61,902 nucleotides of DNA, from the NCBI GenBank assembly GCA_964607705.1, contig CAZSLI010000014.1, positions 1-61,902 on the forward strand, in the 5' to 3' direction. Each line of letters starts with the position of its first letter. Position 1 is the stretch's first letter. Below are positions 18,707 to 27,559 of this stretch, one piece after another. The position numbers and the translations under genes were made by a program. The notes beneath the pieces were generated by a model, which was given only the letters and a program-made list of their open reading frames with translations, ran no database searches and was not told the DNA's origin. This stretch comes from CAZSLI01 sp964607705. GTDB lineage: Bacteria > Actinomycetota > Coriobacteriia > Anaerosomatales > PHET01.

Positions 18707-19391
18707 TGAGCCATGCCAGGAGGACTCCGACCGGCAGCGCGACCGCATGGGTGAGCGCCGCGGAGATGTCGAGAGCAGAGACTGGCGCGGCCCCGAGCGC
18801 ACGAGCCAACGACACGCCGAGGTAGCCTAAGGCCGCGATGAGCAGCGGGACGCGTAGGCCCGTCTTCTGCTCGGCGATGACCCACCCCAGAGCGCCGGCA
18901 TAGCCTGCCTACGGGCCCACGTCGCGCACCGTCAACAGAAGCTGCGCGAGACGAGCGTCGAACCAGCCGATCATCGCCATCGGCACTGCGGACGCTACCA
19001 GCGTGATCACGTGGCTACCCCAGAATCCGAGCAGCGCCGCGAGGTGTCCCCAGCGCCATTCGATGGAGCCCATCAGCACAGCGATCGCCAGCACCGCGAA
19101 CCAGAAAGCGCCCGCACTCGACGTGAACAACGCCGAGGAGACGCTGCGTCCGGCGCCTGCGGAGAGCCAGTCGGATGGGGCGAACCCGAAGCGCTCGAGG
19201 ACTCGGCTGTGGAGCGTCTCACCCATCGCCGAGCGCGTGGCCATGCCGACGACGCCGATCCCGACTATGGTGGACAGCGTCACCCACAGCTTGGCCACGA
19301 CGACGCGCAGCTGACGCGCGCCCTTCTGAGGCCGATGATCCGGCGACGAATATGTGTCGAGGACATTCACACCAGCGGCATGTGCAAGCAT
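18639..19391 (-). pseudogene. Rhomboid-like membrane protein interrupted by an in-frame TAG
   Basis: The frame from ATG 19391 encodes 160 residues with three or four helices and ends at TAG 18909-18911. The same frame continues after the stop for 90 more codons, with two more hydrophobic segments and a coherent protein composition, to TGA 18639-18641. The stop falls in DVGP-stop-AGYAGAL, where actinobacterial rhomboid-like proteins usually read D-V-G-P-S-x-G. A single TCG-to-TAG change at the position of the rhomboid serine would explain it. It may be a real nonsense mutation or a sequence error. Many other genes in the window end in TAG, so general readthrough is unlikely. The last 68 bases overlap mprF antiparallel. 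Confidence 0.55.
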
Positions 19392-19451
19392 TGCGCCGAC
19401 CGGAGTTCTGGCGGCCGGTCGGCCAGGACCGCTGACGGCTGACCGCGGTTG

Positions 19452-20273
19452 CTAGACTTCGCGATCGATTCGCCGCCGGCGTCTCCGCTGTCCGGAGTCG
19501 CGAACCGTCGTGACGCCCACGGCCAGGCCACCGGCCGCCGCGAGCGCGCCCAGCAGGCCGAGACCGGCGAGACGTTCGTCCTCGTCGCCCGACAGGCCGG
19601 CCGTGAGTGCTTCCCAGAGACCGCGGCCGTTGGATGCAGGCGTGCCGGGGGCGGTGGTTCCGAGCACGCTGACAGCGGGCGCGGTGCCCAGCGCGGTTGC
19701 GGAGGCCACAGTACCCGCGGCGGACGTCGACGACGCAGCAACGCTGGTCTGTGACGCCGAGACAGAGTTCACGTTCTGGGCGACCGATCCTCCCGAGACG
19801 GCTGCGGACTGCGCAGAGCCGCCTGAAGGCTGCTCGGTGCCCGCGCCTCGGGCCGGAGCCTTCGCGCCAGCTTTCGTCGAGCTGCCTCCCGATGTCCCAC
19901 CCGACGACGACCCACCAGTGCCGCCGCTGGAGCCGCTCGAGCCGGTGCCGCCGCTTGAGCCGGTGCCGCCCGACCCCGACCCGGAACCGCTAGAGGAGCC
20001 GGAGCCCTTCTGCTGCTCGATCCACCAAGCGGCCGTTCCGGGACCGGCCGGCGTGTCACCGTGGGTCTCGTCGAAGCCTGGCCAGGGGACGGCGACGCCG
20101 GTGGCATCGTCGAAGCCGTCAGCGTCGCAGTCCTCGAGCGGAGCTGCGTAGGCGACGTGAACGGCACCCGGGGCGGCCACCGTCAGCCATGCCACGAGCG
20201 CGAACATGACTGCCAAGCGGCCGAGGACTCGCTGTCCCAGCCGGCACCTGCGTGGGTGTGAGTCATAGCGCAT
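19452..20273 (-). CDS. Secreted, C-terminally anchored Gly/Ser-rich surface protein
   Basis: A 273-aa protein. It has an N-terminal signal (hydrophobic 18-42, AYA-A cleavage), then a short mature domain with an acidic CDADGFDDATG segment resembling a calcium-binding DxDxD loop and a W-rich stretch (PGTAAWWIEQQ). A low-complexity Gly/Ser/Thr linker follows (about 88-135), then an Ala/Ser/Thr/Val-rich stalk. A C-terminal hydrophobic helix (AGLGLLGALAAAGGLAVGV) is followed by a basic tail. No LPXTG motif is seen, so it is probably membrane-anchored across the wall. No family is recognised. It is the last gene in a same-strand run behind the symporter, 19 bases away. Confidence 0.65.
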   Translation of the reverse strand: MRYDSHPRRCRLGQRVLGRLAVMFALVAWLTVAAPGAVHVAYAAPLEDCDADGFDDATGVAVPWPGFDETHGDTPAGPGTAAWWIEQQKGSGSSSGSGSGSGGTGSSGGTGSSGSSGGTGGSSSGGTSGGSSTKAGAKAPARGAGTEQPSGGSAQSAAVSGGSVAQNVNSVSASQTSVAASSTSAAGTVASATALGTAPAVSVLGTTAPGTPASNGRGLWEALTAGLSGDEDERLAGLGLLGALAAAGGLAVGVTTVRDSGQRRRRRRIDREV

Positions 20274-20292
20274 TGCGAGAGCCTTTCGGTTC

Positions 20293-21747
20293 CTAGAGCG
20301 GGCAGGACTCGCCCACGGCGAATTCTGGGGGTAGCGCGACAGCGGCCGCTTGGCCCACGTGCGCCGGGTCCTCGGCGGGCTGGGCGGGTAGGGGGGCCCG
20401 TGTCACCGAAGGCAGCGTGTCCTCGTGGGATCGGCCCTCGAAGATCGCGTCATCGAGTACGCCCTCTTGGCGGGCGACGATCGCCGAGGCGACCATTGCG
20501 GCCGTGATGTTGGTCGCGGTACGCCCGGTGTCGGCGATGGCGGAGATCGGGAGGACCAGCACGAGGATCTCGAGCGGCAGGCCGGCCGCGGTGAGCACAC
20601 CGGCGGTCACTATGGTCGACGTGCCCGGGACTCCTGCAGTGCCGAGGGAGACGATGAGGCTGAACACGGCGAGCAGCGCGTACTCACGAGGGCCGTACGA
20701 CAGCCCGAGCCCGTGGATGCCGTACACAGCGACGAGGATCGGCCAGATGCCGGAGCAGCCCGGCATGCCGATGGTCGTGCCGAGTGAGGCCGTGAAGTTC
20801 GCGACCGAGGGGGCGACGCCGATCTCCTCGGTGAGGATGCGGGTCGTGAGTGGGAGGGTGCCTGCGCTGGACTGCGTCGAGAAGCCGACCATCTGCGCCG
20901 GCAGGATCTTTCGGAAGAAGCGCACCGGGTTGAGGCCGGCCGCGGCCTTGAGCAGCACAGCGTTCACGATCCACGTGTCGATCCCGAAGGCGACGAACGA
21001 GAAGATGAGCAGCGCCAGGAGCGACCACATCACGTCGAGGTTCGACAGACCGTTCGAGGTAACAGTGGCGGTGAGTGCGAGCACCGCATACGGGGTGAGC
21101 TCGATGACGAAGCCGACCGCCTTGAAGATGACGGTCTTGATCGCCTCGACGCCGTCCTTGAACGGCTTCACCTTCTCGGCGTTGTCCTCGGCGGCCAACA
21201 CGTAGGCGACTGCCATGAGCACGGAGAACAGGATGATCGGGACGATGTTCTCCTCGTTCATGTCGCTCACGAGGTTGCGCGGGAACATCCCCACGAACAC
21301 CTGCGAGAAGGACGACAACGCCCCTTGGTAGTTCGCGGCGTTCACTCCGGCGATCGAGAGCCCTGAGCCGCGCCCGATGCCGAGCGCCAGGGCCAGTCCG
21401 AGCGTCAGGATGATCGACAGCGCGGTGGTCGTGAGCAGCCAGAACGCCGACTTGGTGCCGATGCCCTTGAGCCGGGCCACCGAGCCCAGAGACGTCACGC
21501 TGCTCAGGATGGACACCATGATGAGCGGGATCACCAGAGCGTTGAGCACGCTGACGTAGACCTTGCCCACAGGGTTGATCCAGTCCGTGTAGCCCTGGAA
21601 CGCCGCTCCGACCACCACGCCTGCGATCAAGGCCCCGAGAATGAGGAGGCTGAAGTTCAGCCCCCTCCTTCTCAGGACGAAGAGGATGACGAAGAGCGCG
21701 CCCACGACTGTGAGCGCGCCCCCCGAGAAGATGTTGCTGCTGGTCAC
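20293..21747 (-). CDS. Dicarboxylate/amino acid:cation symporter, cystine (TcyP)-like
   Basis: A 484-aa SDF/DAACS-family symporter with the fold's paired hairpin motifs: FSTQSSAGTLPLTTRIL (HP1-like serine-rich tip) and LGTAGVPGTSTIV (HP2-like). TTT and NITAAM segments near the C-terminus form the cation site. The long form, with GFSTQSSAGTLP and a glycine-rich N-terminus, is closer to cystine transporters (TcyP) than to glutamate ones, but the substrate is not certain. GTG 21747 overlaps the TGA of the upstream secreted-protein gene by four bases (GTGA) with gaggg upstream, so the two are translationally coupled. Confidence 0.85.
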   Translation of the reverse strand: MTSSNIFSGGALTVVGALFVILFVLRRRGLNFSLLILGALIAGVVVGAAFQGYTDWINPVGKVYVSVLNALVIPLIMVSILSSVTSLGSVARLKGIGTKSAFWLLTTTALSIILTLGLALALGIGRGSGLSIAGVNAANYQGALSSFSQVFVGMFPRNLVSDMNEENIVPIILFSVLMAVAYVLAAEDNAEKVKPFKDGVEAIKTVIFKAVGFVIELTPYAVLALTATVTSNGLSNLDVMWSLLALLIFSFVAFGIDTWIVNAVLLKAAAGLNPVRFFRKILPAQMVGFSTQSSAGTLPLTTRILTEEIGVAPSVANFTASLGTTIGMPGCSGIWPILVAVYGIHGLGLSYGPREYALLAVFSLIVSLGTAGVPGTSTIVTAGVLTAAGLPLEILVLVLPISAIADTGRTATNITAAMVASAIVARQEGVLDDAIFEGRSHEDTLPSVTRAPLPAQPAEDPAHVGQAAAVALPPEFAVGESCPL

Positions 21748-23906
21748 TGAACCCTCGCTGTCGCGGCCGAAGCCTTGGTGACGGTCGTGTAGTACGGGCG
21801 CTTAGCTGTGACCTTCACGGTGATCCGCTTGCCGTGCAGGGCCGAGCCGAGCTTGAGGCTGGCGCTGGTCGCGCGGCTGATCTTCACGCCGTTCGCGTAC
21901 CACTGGTAGCTGAAGGTCGGGGTGGGGCTCCAGGTGCCGGTGTACGCCTTGAGCGTATAGCCGACCCGGGCGGTGCCCTTGATGACGGGGGTCGGCGTCT
22001 TGGTGAAGCTGCCGGTCACAAGGGCGGTCTGCTTGGAGGTGCGGGACACGGTGGGGAAGCCGGCCTTGGTGCCGGTGACCTTGACGCTGATCGCCTTGCC
22101 CACGACTGCCGAGGAGACCGCGTAGGTGCTCGATGTGGCGCCCGCGATGGGTGCGCCGTTCGCGTACCACTGATAGCCGAATGCGGGCTCCGGGAACCAG
22201 CTGCCGGTCACTGCCGACAGCGTGCTGCCGACCTTGGCCAGCCCGTTGACCGTGGGAACCGGCGCCAGCTCGTAGGCGGCGACGTAGTCGTGGACGGGCT
22301 TGAGCACACCGTCGAGAGCACTCACGGCTTCAGAAGCGAACTGGGAGCGGGTCAGCCCGTCCACGTACACGCTCGTGTCGGCGACAGCCTCTGCGGTGTT
22401 GCGGACCCACGAAAGCTCAAGCATGTACTCGGTGTAGACCTTGGTCGTCTCGGTGCTGGCGCTGTTCAGGTGCAGCCACTGGTGGGTGACCGGCTCACGG
22501 GCGTCCTTGTTGTAGCTGATGAGGAACGGCACCTGGAGGCGACGAGCGTTGGGCTCGTTGCTGCCAAGGGCCGGGTTGTCGGCATACACGCCGCCGCCGA
22601 GGCTGACGTACGGGTTGGTGGTGAGCGTCGAGTCGACGTCGCCGTTCGGGTAGTAGGCGATGCTGTTGCTCTTCTTGGAGGAGTTCTCCGTGACCCAGTT
22701 GCCCAGGTACTTGGTCAGCTCGGCGTAGACGTAGCTGAACTTGTTGGACGTGCTGGTCGCGCTGTTGCGCACCCACAGGCCGCCGGTGGCGGAGATCGTC
22801 TCGGCGGAGTCGATGTTAGCGCCGGTGCCGAACTTGACGTTGCTGTTGAGGGCGAAGTCAGCGACATAGACCTTGGACAGACCGAGCTCCTTGGCACGTA
22901 GAGCCACGCTGCCGATGATCGCCTGCGTGTTGTGGCAGCCCTGGCCGGCGAAGAGTATCGCGTGTTCGCCGGGCGTGTTGAGCAGGTTGTAGAGCTGCTT
23001 GACGTCGATCGACTCGAGCGCGAAGCCGTCGCCGCCGTTGGGGAAGTCAGCATCTCTGAAGACTTCGACGGGGCCGCCGATCTTGTTGACGGTCGGCGTG
23101 CCACTGTTGAAGTTGCTGGCGCTGGCGTCGTAGAGGCGCTTGAAGAACGCGTACTGCGAGCGGGTGGAGCTGGGGATGACGGCTCCGGCAGCGCCCTTGT
23201 GGAAGACGGCCGAGATCTTCTCGGCGGCGACCGTGGCATCGAAGTTCGGGACGCCGGCGGGGCGAAGCTTGTACGAGCCGTTGATGGTCTTGCCGGTCTG
23301 TACGTTCGTGCGGTCGGTGGTGGTCACCGAGAAGAGAAGCGTCTCCTGGCCGTCGTAGCCATAGAGTGCGCCGCCGGTCTCGATCGCTGAGGCGGGCAGG
23401 CGGTCGGTGATCAGGCGCCATACCTCGTTCACCTTGGCAGGGCCGCCGTAGTTCACCGACGTGCCGCCGGTCCAGGAGCCAACGCCCCCGGGGATCGTGT
23501 CGGTGATGTCGAGCTGGAAGCCGTCGAGGTAGGGATCGAAGTGGTAGATCTTCGTGATCCCGTCCTTCTTCGCCTGCTCGTTGATGACGGCGAGCGCCTT
23601 CTGGCTGGTCGCGTGCTCAGGACCGCCGAAGACGATGTAGTAGCTACCGTTGCTGCTGAGTATGTCGAGCAGCCGGTCGGTGGTGACGTTCTCGAAGACG
23701 TGACCGGCACCGACGCCGTCGTACGAGTCGGCGATGTAGTCACCGGTCGCAGGCGCAGAGGTGCGGCTCCAGGGATACGGTTGGGGGCTGGTGGCGGGTG
23801 CGCCGGCAGCGATGCCCACCGACAGGCCGGATATCACGGCCTGCAGTACGAGCGCGGCCACCATCACACGGGCGACCGAGCGGTTTCGGGTTCGAGCAAA
23901 AGACAC
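21744..23906 (-). CDS. Secreted protein with duplicated thioredoxin-like repeats and two Ig-like C-terminal modules
   Basis: A 720-aa exported protein. GTG 23906 is preferred over the earlier in-frame ATG because aaggagg lies seven bases upstream and the signal peptide then starts within 15 residues. Two regions resemble each other: one with LLDILSSNGSYYIVFGGPEH then SQKALAVINEQAKKDG, and a later one with LYNLLNTPGEHAILFAGQGC then TQAIIGSVALRAKELGLSKVY. Both look like thioredoxin-type folds; the first has no active-site Cys and the second a single Cys. The C-terminus has two 80-residue modules with YQWYANG, of the actinobacterial Ig-like/Big type. The gene is translationally coupled to a cystine-type symporter. 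A sensor or binding protein for extracellular thiols is one guess. Confidence 0.7.
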   Translation of the reverse strand: MSFARTRNRSVARVMVAALVLQAVISGLSVGIAAGAPATSPQPYPWSRTSAPATGDYIADSYDGVGAGHVFENVTTDRLLDILSSNGSYYIVFGGPEHATSQKALAVINEQAKKDGITKIYHFDPYLDGFQLDITDTIPGGVGSWTGGTSVNYGGPAKVNEVWRLITDRLPASAIETGGALYGYDGQETLLFSVTTTDRTNVQTGKTINGSYKLRPAGVPNFDATVAAEKISAVFHKGAAGAVIPSSTRSQYAFFKRLYDASASNFNSGTPTVNKIGGPVEVFRDADFPNGGDGFALESIDVKQLYNLLNTPGEHAILFAGQGCHNTQAIIGSVALRAKELGLSKVYVADFALNSNVKFGTGANIDSAETISATGGLWVRNSATSTSNKFSYVYAELTKYLGNWVTENSSKKSNSIAYYPNGDVDSTLTTNPYVSLGGGVYADNPALGSNEPNARRLQVPFLISYNKDAREPVTHQWLHLNSASTETTKVYTEYMLELSWVRNTAEAVADTSVYVDGLTRSQFASEAVSALDGVLKPVHDYVAAYELAPVPTVNGLAKVGSTLSAVTGSWFPEPAFGYQWYANGAPIAGATSSTYAVSSAVVGKAISVKVTGTKAGFPTVSRTSKQTALVTGSFTKTPTPVIKGTARVGYTLKAYTGTWSPTPTFSYQWYANGVKISRATSASLKLGSALHGKRITVKVTAKRPYYTTVTKASAATARVQ

Positions 23907-24106
23907 GACGTTCCTCCTTGGGTTGTGCGGTACCAAGCCGGCATCCTCGTGGACGCATCGGCTGCATGTGGTCGGGGTGTTGTGGGCCTGCCCGCGCGCC
24001 AAGCGCGTTCAGGCTAGCTACATCGCGTAGGGCGCCGAGGCGCCTTGGGCATTCGCTCGTGGGCGATGCCGGCACAAGATTGAGTGACTTCGAGGGTGCG
24101 CATCGG

Positions 24107-25129
24107 CTAGTCCGTCCCTGCGGCAGGCGTGAGGACGGCCTTGGTGCGGTCCACGCGGATGGCGGGACGCACGCCCAGATCGGCGTAGTAGACGAGCTGG
24201 CTGCCGAGGACCCCGTCGCTGCCCACGTATTTCGCGGTACCGGCCTGGCTGCCGGCGTCTGCGAGCCACCACGCAGAGAAGCCGCGGGTCACGGCGAGCG
24301 CCTCGCCGCTGTAGCCGGCGGCACCGGTGGCCGCCGCTGTCCCGGGCGCTGCCTGGCGGCTCACGGCCGCGGAAAGGTACCGGGTCGTCTCGGCGGCATC
24401 GAGTAGGAAGACAGCGTCACCAGAGGCAGCGCCCCCCGCGTGGGGCAGGAGCGCGGCGCTCTCCTCGGCGCTGAACGCGGCGGGAGCGAATCGGGTACGC
24501 AGCCACGCGCGGATCTCGCTCGGTCCGTATGCGCTCGCGTCGGCAGTCTCCCAGTCGCTCTCGAACGCACCGGCGGACAGCACGTACTCGGAGAGGAGCA
24601 GCAACTCGTCGTCGTTCTCGGCGAGCACGCGCCACTTGAGAGGAGCGCCCTCGAAGCTGCCGAAGCTGACGTAGCGCGGTGCGGGTGTCGGGCTCACAGC
24701 GGGCTGCGTCGTCTTGGGCGCAGGCTTGGTGCGGGCTGCCGGGCGTCGCGGCTCGGTTGTCTGCCGGGACACGGCGGTCCGGGCGCTCGTGCCCGCAGAG
24801 GCGCCGGTGGCCGACACGGTCGCCGGGGCGGAGGTCGCCGAGGACGCCGTGGTCGTCGTAGCGCCCGCCGATGTAGGAGTCGTGGGACATGAGGCGTGGG
24901 GCGGCTGCGATTGCGCGGCTACCTTCGGAGCAGCGTCGAGCGGGCTGGGGTTCACTGCGGCCGCCGCTATCCCGCCGATCACCACCGCGGTCGCAGCCAG
25001 CAGCGTCAGGCGTTCGTTCTTCGTGAAGGCGGACCAGCGGAACGCGGCGTCCTCGACCGACCCGCCCGCGCAGCCGCAGGACTCGCCGGGGGTGATTCCA
25101 CATGACGGTTGTCTTGAATCCGTTGTCAC
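24107..25129 (-). CDS. Single-pass membrane protein with extracellular DUF6273-like domain
   Basis: A 340-aa protein. GTG 25129 (ggag seven bases upstream) is chosen over the longer frame to 25270. A short Cys-rich cytoplasmic N-terminus (SCGITPGESCGCAGG) precedes one helix (LTLLAATAVVIGGIAAAAV). A Thr/Ser/Ala/Pro linker then leads to a C-terminal domain of about 175 residues with the DUF6273 pattern: KWRVL...LLLLSEYVL, SEIRAWL, a FSAEE segment, DAVFLLDAAET, AWWLAD and a closing GVRPAIRV. DUF6273 domains are usually found outside the cell on Gram-positive surface proteins; their ligand is unknown. The gene is divergent from the cystathionine-synthase-like gene. A possible bulged hairpin at 24048-24070 could terminate it. 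Confidence 0.72.
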   Translation of the reverse strand: MTTDSRQPSCGITPGESCGCAGGSVEDAAFRWSAFTKNERLTLLAATAVVIGGIAAAAVNPSPLDAAPKVAAQSQPPHASCPTTPTSAGATTTTASSATSAPATVSATGASAGTSARTAVSRQTTEPRRPAARTKPAPKTTQPAVSPTPAPRYVSFGSFEGAPLKWRVLAENDDELLLLSEYVLSAGAFESDWETADASAYGPSEIRAWLRTRFAPAAFSAEESAALLPHAGGAASGDAVFLLDAAETTRYLSAAVSRQAAPGTAAATGAAGYSGEALAVTRGFSAWWLADAGSQAGTAKYVGSDGVLGSQLVYYADLGVRPAIRVDRTKAVLTPAAGTD

Positions 25130-25338
25130 TCGTGCACTCCGATTCGTGATGCAGGGTGGGCGCAGCATACAGCCGAGCGAGCGCATTTCATCGCACCAAA
25201 GGAGTGCGAGATATGCGTTTGTGCGGGATTCCGCACCGAACTGGGGCGGAGTAGAGCGCCTGAACCGCACCGAAATCGCGCGGATGCGTGCTACTATCCC
25301 GCCCCAATACGCACCGCGCGCAACGAGGAGGACGACCC

Positions 25339-26481
25339 GTGAGATTCGAGACGCTTGCGATCCACGCAGGACATGAGCCCGACCCCGCTCACGGCGCCGT
25401 CATGCCGCCGATCTATCAGACGTCGACGTTCGCGTTCGAGGGCTTCGATAAGCCGCGCGAGTTCGACTACACGCGGTCGGGCAACCCGACGCGCAAGGCA
25501 CTGCAGGAGTGTCTCGCCGCGCTTGAAGGCGGCTCGGCTGCCTTCGCCTTCTCCACGGGTATGGCGGCGATCGCCACCGCGCTATGGAGTTTCAACTCCG
25601 GCGACCACCTGATCGTCCACGACGACCTCTACGGAGGCACGTACCGACTGCTGACCTCGGTGGTCGCCGACAAGGGGATCGCGGTGGACTTCGTGAACCT
25701 GCGCGACCTCGAGGCCGTGGCGGCAGCCGTGACCACGGACACCAAGGCGATCTGGGTCGAGACGCCCACCAATCCACTCATGAACCTGGTCGACCTGGCA
25801 GCCCTCGCAGAGTTCGCACGATGTCGGGGCATCCTGACCATCTGCGACAACACGTTCTTGTCGCCGTACTTCCAGCGTCCTCTCGAGCTCGGCATCGACA
25901 TGGTCATGCACTCGACCACCAAGTACATCAACGGTCACAGCGACGTCGTCGGCGGTGCCCTGATCGTGAACGACGAGGCGCTCGCCGAGCGCATCGGCTT
26001 CCTGCAGAACGCGCTCGGCGCGGCGCAGGCCCCGTTCGATTGCTTCCTCGTACTGCGCGGCGTGAAGACGCTCGCAGTACGCATGGAGGCCCACAACCGA
26101 AACGCCCTCGAGCTCGCCCATTGGCTTGAAGCGCACCCGAAGATCACGCAGGTGTTGCACCCCGGGCTGCCGAGTCACCCGCAGCATGAGCTCGCGTGCT
26201 CTCAGGCGACCGGCTTCGGCGGCACCTTCTCGTTCCGGATCGCGGGCGGCCAAGAGGAAGCGCGCAGGATGCTGGAGGCGGTCGAGGTCTTCGTCCTCGC
26301 CGAGTCGCTCGGCGGGGTCGAGTCCCTCATCGAGCAGCCGTTCACGATGACGCATCTGTCGATGCCGGAAGACGTCCGTCGAAGCATCGGTATCACCGAG
26401 GACCTCATCCGGGTATCCGTCGGAATCGAGCACGTCGACGACCTGATCGGCGATCTTGAGCAGGCCCTCGAGCACATGTAG
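25339..26481 (+). CDS. Cystathionine gamma-synthase/lyase (PLP-dependent Cys/Met metabolism enzyme)
   Basis: A 380-aa PLP enzyme of the Cys/Met metabolism family. Visible motifs are PPIYQTSTF, YTRSGNPT, the PLP region FSTGMAAI, and the lysine that binds PLP in HSTTKYINGH (Lys195), with SLGGVESL near the C-terminus. Family members join O-acylhomoserine and Cys to make cystathionine, or cleave cystathionine/Cys/homocysteine; sequence alone does not separate these here. GTG 25339 has gaggagg seven bases upstream, and the length is exactly that of MetB/MccB. It lies next to a cystine-type symporter cluster, which fits a role in cysteine or methionine supply. Confidence 0.88.
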   Translation: MRFETLAIHAGHEPDPAHGAVMPPIYQTSTFAFEGFDKPREFDYTRSGNPTRKALQECLAALEGGSAAFAFSTGMAAIATALWSFNSGDHLIVHDDLYGGTYRLLTSVVADKGIAVDFVNLRDLEAVAAAVTTDTKAIWVETPTNPLMNLVDLAALAEFARCRGILTICDNTFLSPYFQRPLELGIDMVMHSTTKYINGHSDVVGGALIVNDEALAERIGFLQNALGAAQAPFDCFLVLRGVKTLAVRMEAHNRNALELAHWLEAHPKITQVLHPGLPSHPQHELACSQATGFGGTFSFRIAGGQEEARRMLEAVEVFVLAESLGGVESLIEQPFTMTHLSMPEDVRRSIGITEDLIRVSVGIEHVDDLIGDLEQALEHM

Positions 26482-26573
26482 GACGCGGGGCGCCTGTGAC
26501 GCGTGTCAGCCGTTCGCCGTCTGGTCCCTGACGAATCAGACCGGCGGCGCTTCCATCCGCCTGCGCGCAGCAG

Positions 26574-27554
26574 TCACCCTGCCGAGCGGTCCTCGTCGCG
26601 TGCCCGCACGCGCCGCCGGTCACGTGAGAGCACCGGAGTGGTCGCGAACAGCAGGTCATTCTCGAAGCTGACGCGCTCCAGCAAGGCGAGTTCGGCGGCG
26701 ATCGTGCTCGAGTTGGCTACCACTTCGGGGCTCGTGACGCGTAGGTCGTGCAGGTCGACGCCGTCGAGCTGGCCCTTCTTCTTCGCGTGCACGTACGTCT
26801 TCCACATGGCTTGCCGGATCCTCGGCAAGGTGCTGGGACACCGGAGCGCGTCAAGGATGTCGGCTCGGATCGCCTCAAGATCATCGGCAGCGGGGTGCTT
26901 GGGTAGTGCGGCGAGCCGGCGGCCCACCGAGTCGGCGAGCGGCCGGTCGATCTCCTGGACCACGAACTTGAGCACGTGCCACGCGTCGTAGAGGTCGCGC
27001 GCCGATGCGAGGTCGCGGTCCTTCAGCCACAGCCAGGCGTGCATGCGGCGGCGCCAGTCCCACCATTTGACCGGGCTGGCAAGCGCCTCATCGGGAATCA
27101 GGAACCAGCCGCTCTGCAGCAGCATCTCGCCGAAGACCCCGGCTCCCGTCTCGGCGGTCCGGCGCTTGCCGACGCGTGCCTTGGTGAGCCCGCACGTCGG
27201 AGATGCCTCGCGCACTATCACCGCCTGCACATGTGCTCGCTGGAGCGCGTCGATCGCTGCCTGTGCGCCCGCGATCACCTGCTCGGTGACATCGTGTCCC
27301 CGGCGGTCACGCACGCCTGCGTCACCCGCGAGCACATCGGCGCCGGGTCCGGTCAGGTGGATGGCGGCCCTCGGCACGCCGAGACCCGCCAGGCACTCAG
27401 GGCACACAGGGGTGAACACGTAGTCGGAGCGCTCGCGCCCCAGGTGCGTGACCGCATCGAACGCGCGGCCGTTGTAGCGCACCGGGCAGTTATACACGCA
27501 TGCCGAGATGCCGAGGCGCACCTTGTTTGTGAGCAGCTCGACGCTTGCCGGCAT
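26574..27554 (-). CDS. DUF523 + DUF1722 (YbgA-like) fusion protein
   Basis: A 326-aa protein. Residues 1-155 form DUF523, with conserved cysteines in ISACVYNCPVRYNG (Cys19, Cys23), CPECLAGLG and SPTCG. Residues about 165-310 form DUF1722/YbgA. The two-domain form is common in bacteria. Characterised DUF523 relatives include TudS-type thiouracil desulfidases that hold a 4Fe-4S cluster through three cysteines; whether this protein shares the activity is unknown. ATG 27554 begins five bases after the stop of the SDR gene, so the two form a small operon. The cysteine pattern is seen directly; the function is uncertain. Confidence 0.85.
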   Translation of the reverse strand: MPASVELLTNKVRLGISACVYNCPVRYNGRAFDAVTHLGRERSDYVFTPVCPECLAGLGVPRAAIHLTGPGADVLAGDAGVRDRRGHDVTEQVIAGAQAAIDALQRAHVQAVIVREASPTCGLTKARVGKRRTAETGAGVFGEMLLQSGWFLIPDEALASPVKWWDWRRRMHAWLWLKDRDLASARDLYDAWHVLKFVVQEIDRPLADSVGRRLAALPKHPAADDLEAIRADILDALRCPSTLPRIRQAMWKTYVHAKKKGQLDGVDLHDLRVTSPEVVANSSTIAAELALLERVSFENDLLFATTPVLSRDRRRVRARDEDRSAG

Positions 27555-27559
27555 GTCGC

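Noticed and set aside
15878..18802. Long minus-strand frames (465 and 438 aa) opposite mprF
   Set aside because: Antisense shadows of a well-identified gene; no start signals or recognisable domains.
18909..18911. TAG as a pyrrolysine codon
   Set aside because: Several ordinary genes here end in TAG, the position is that of a rhomboid-like serine rather than a methyltransferase site, and no pyl genes are visible.
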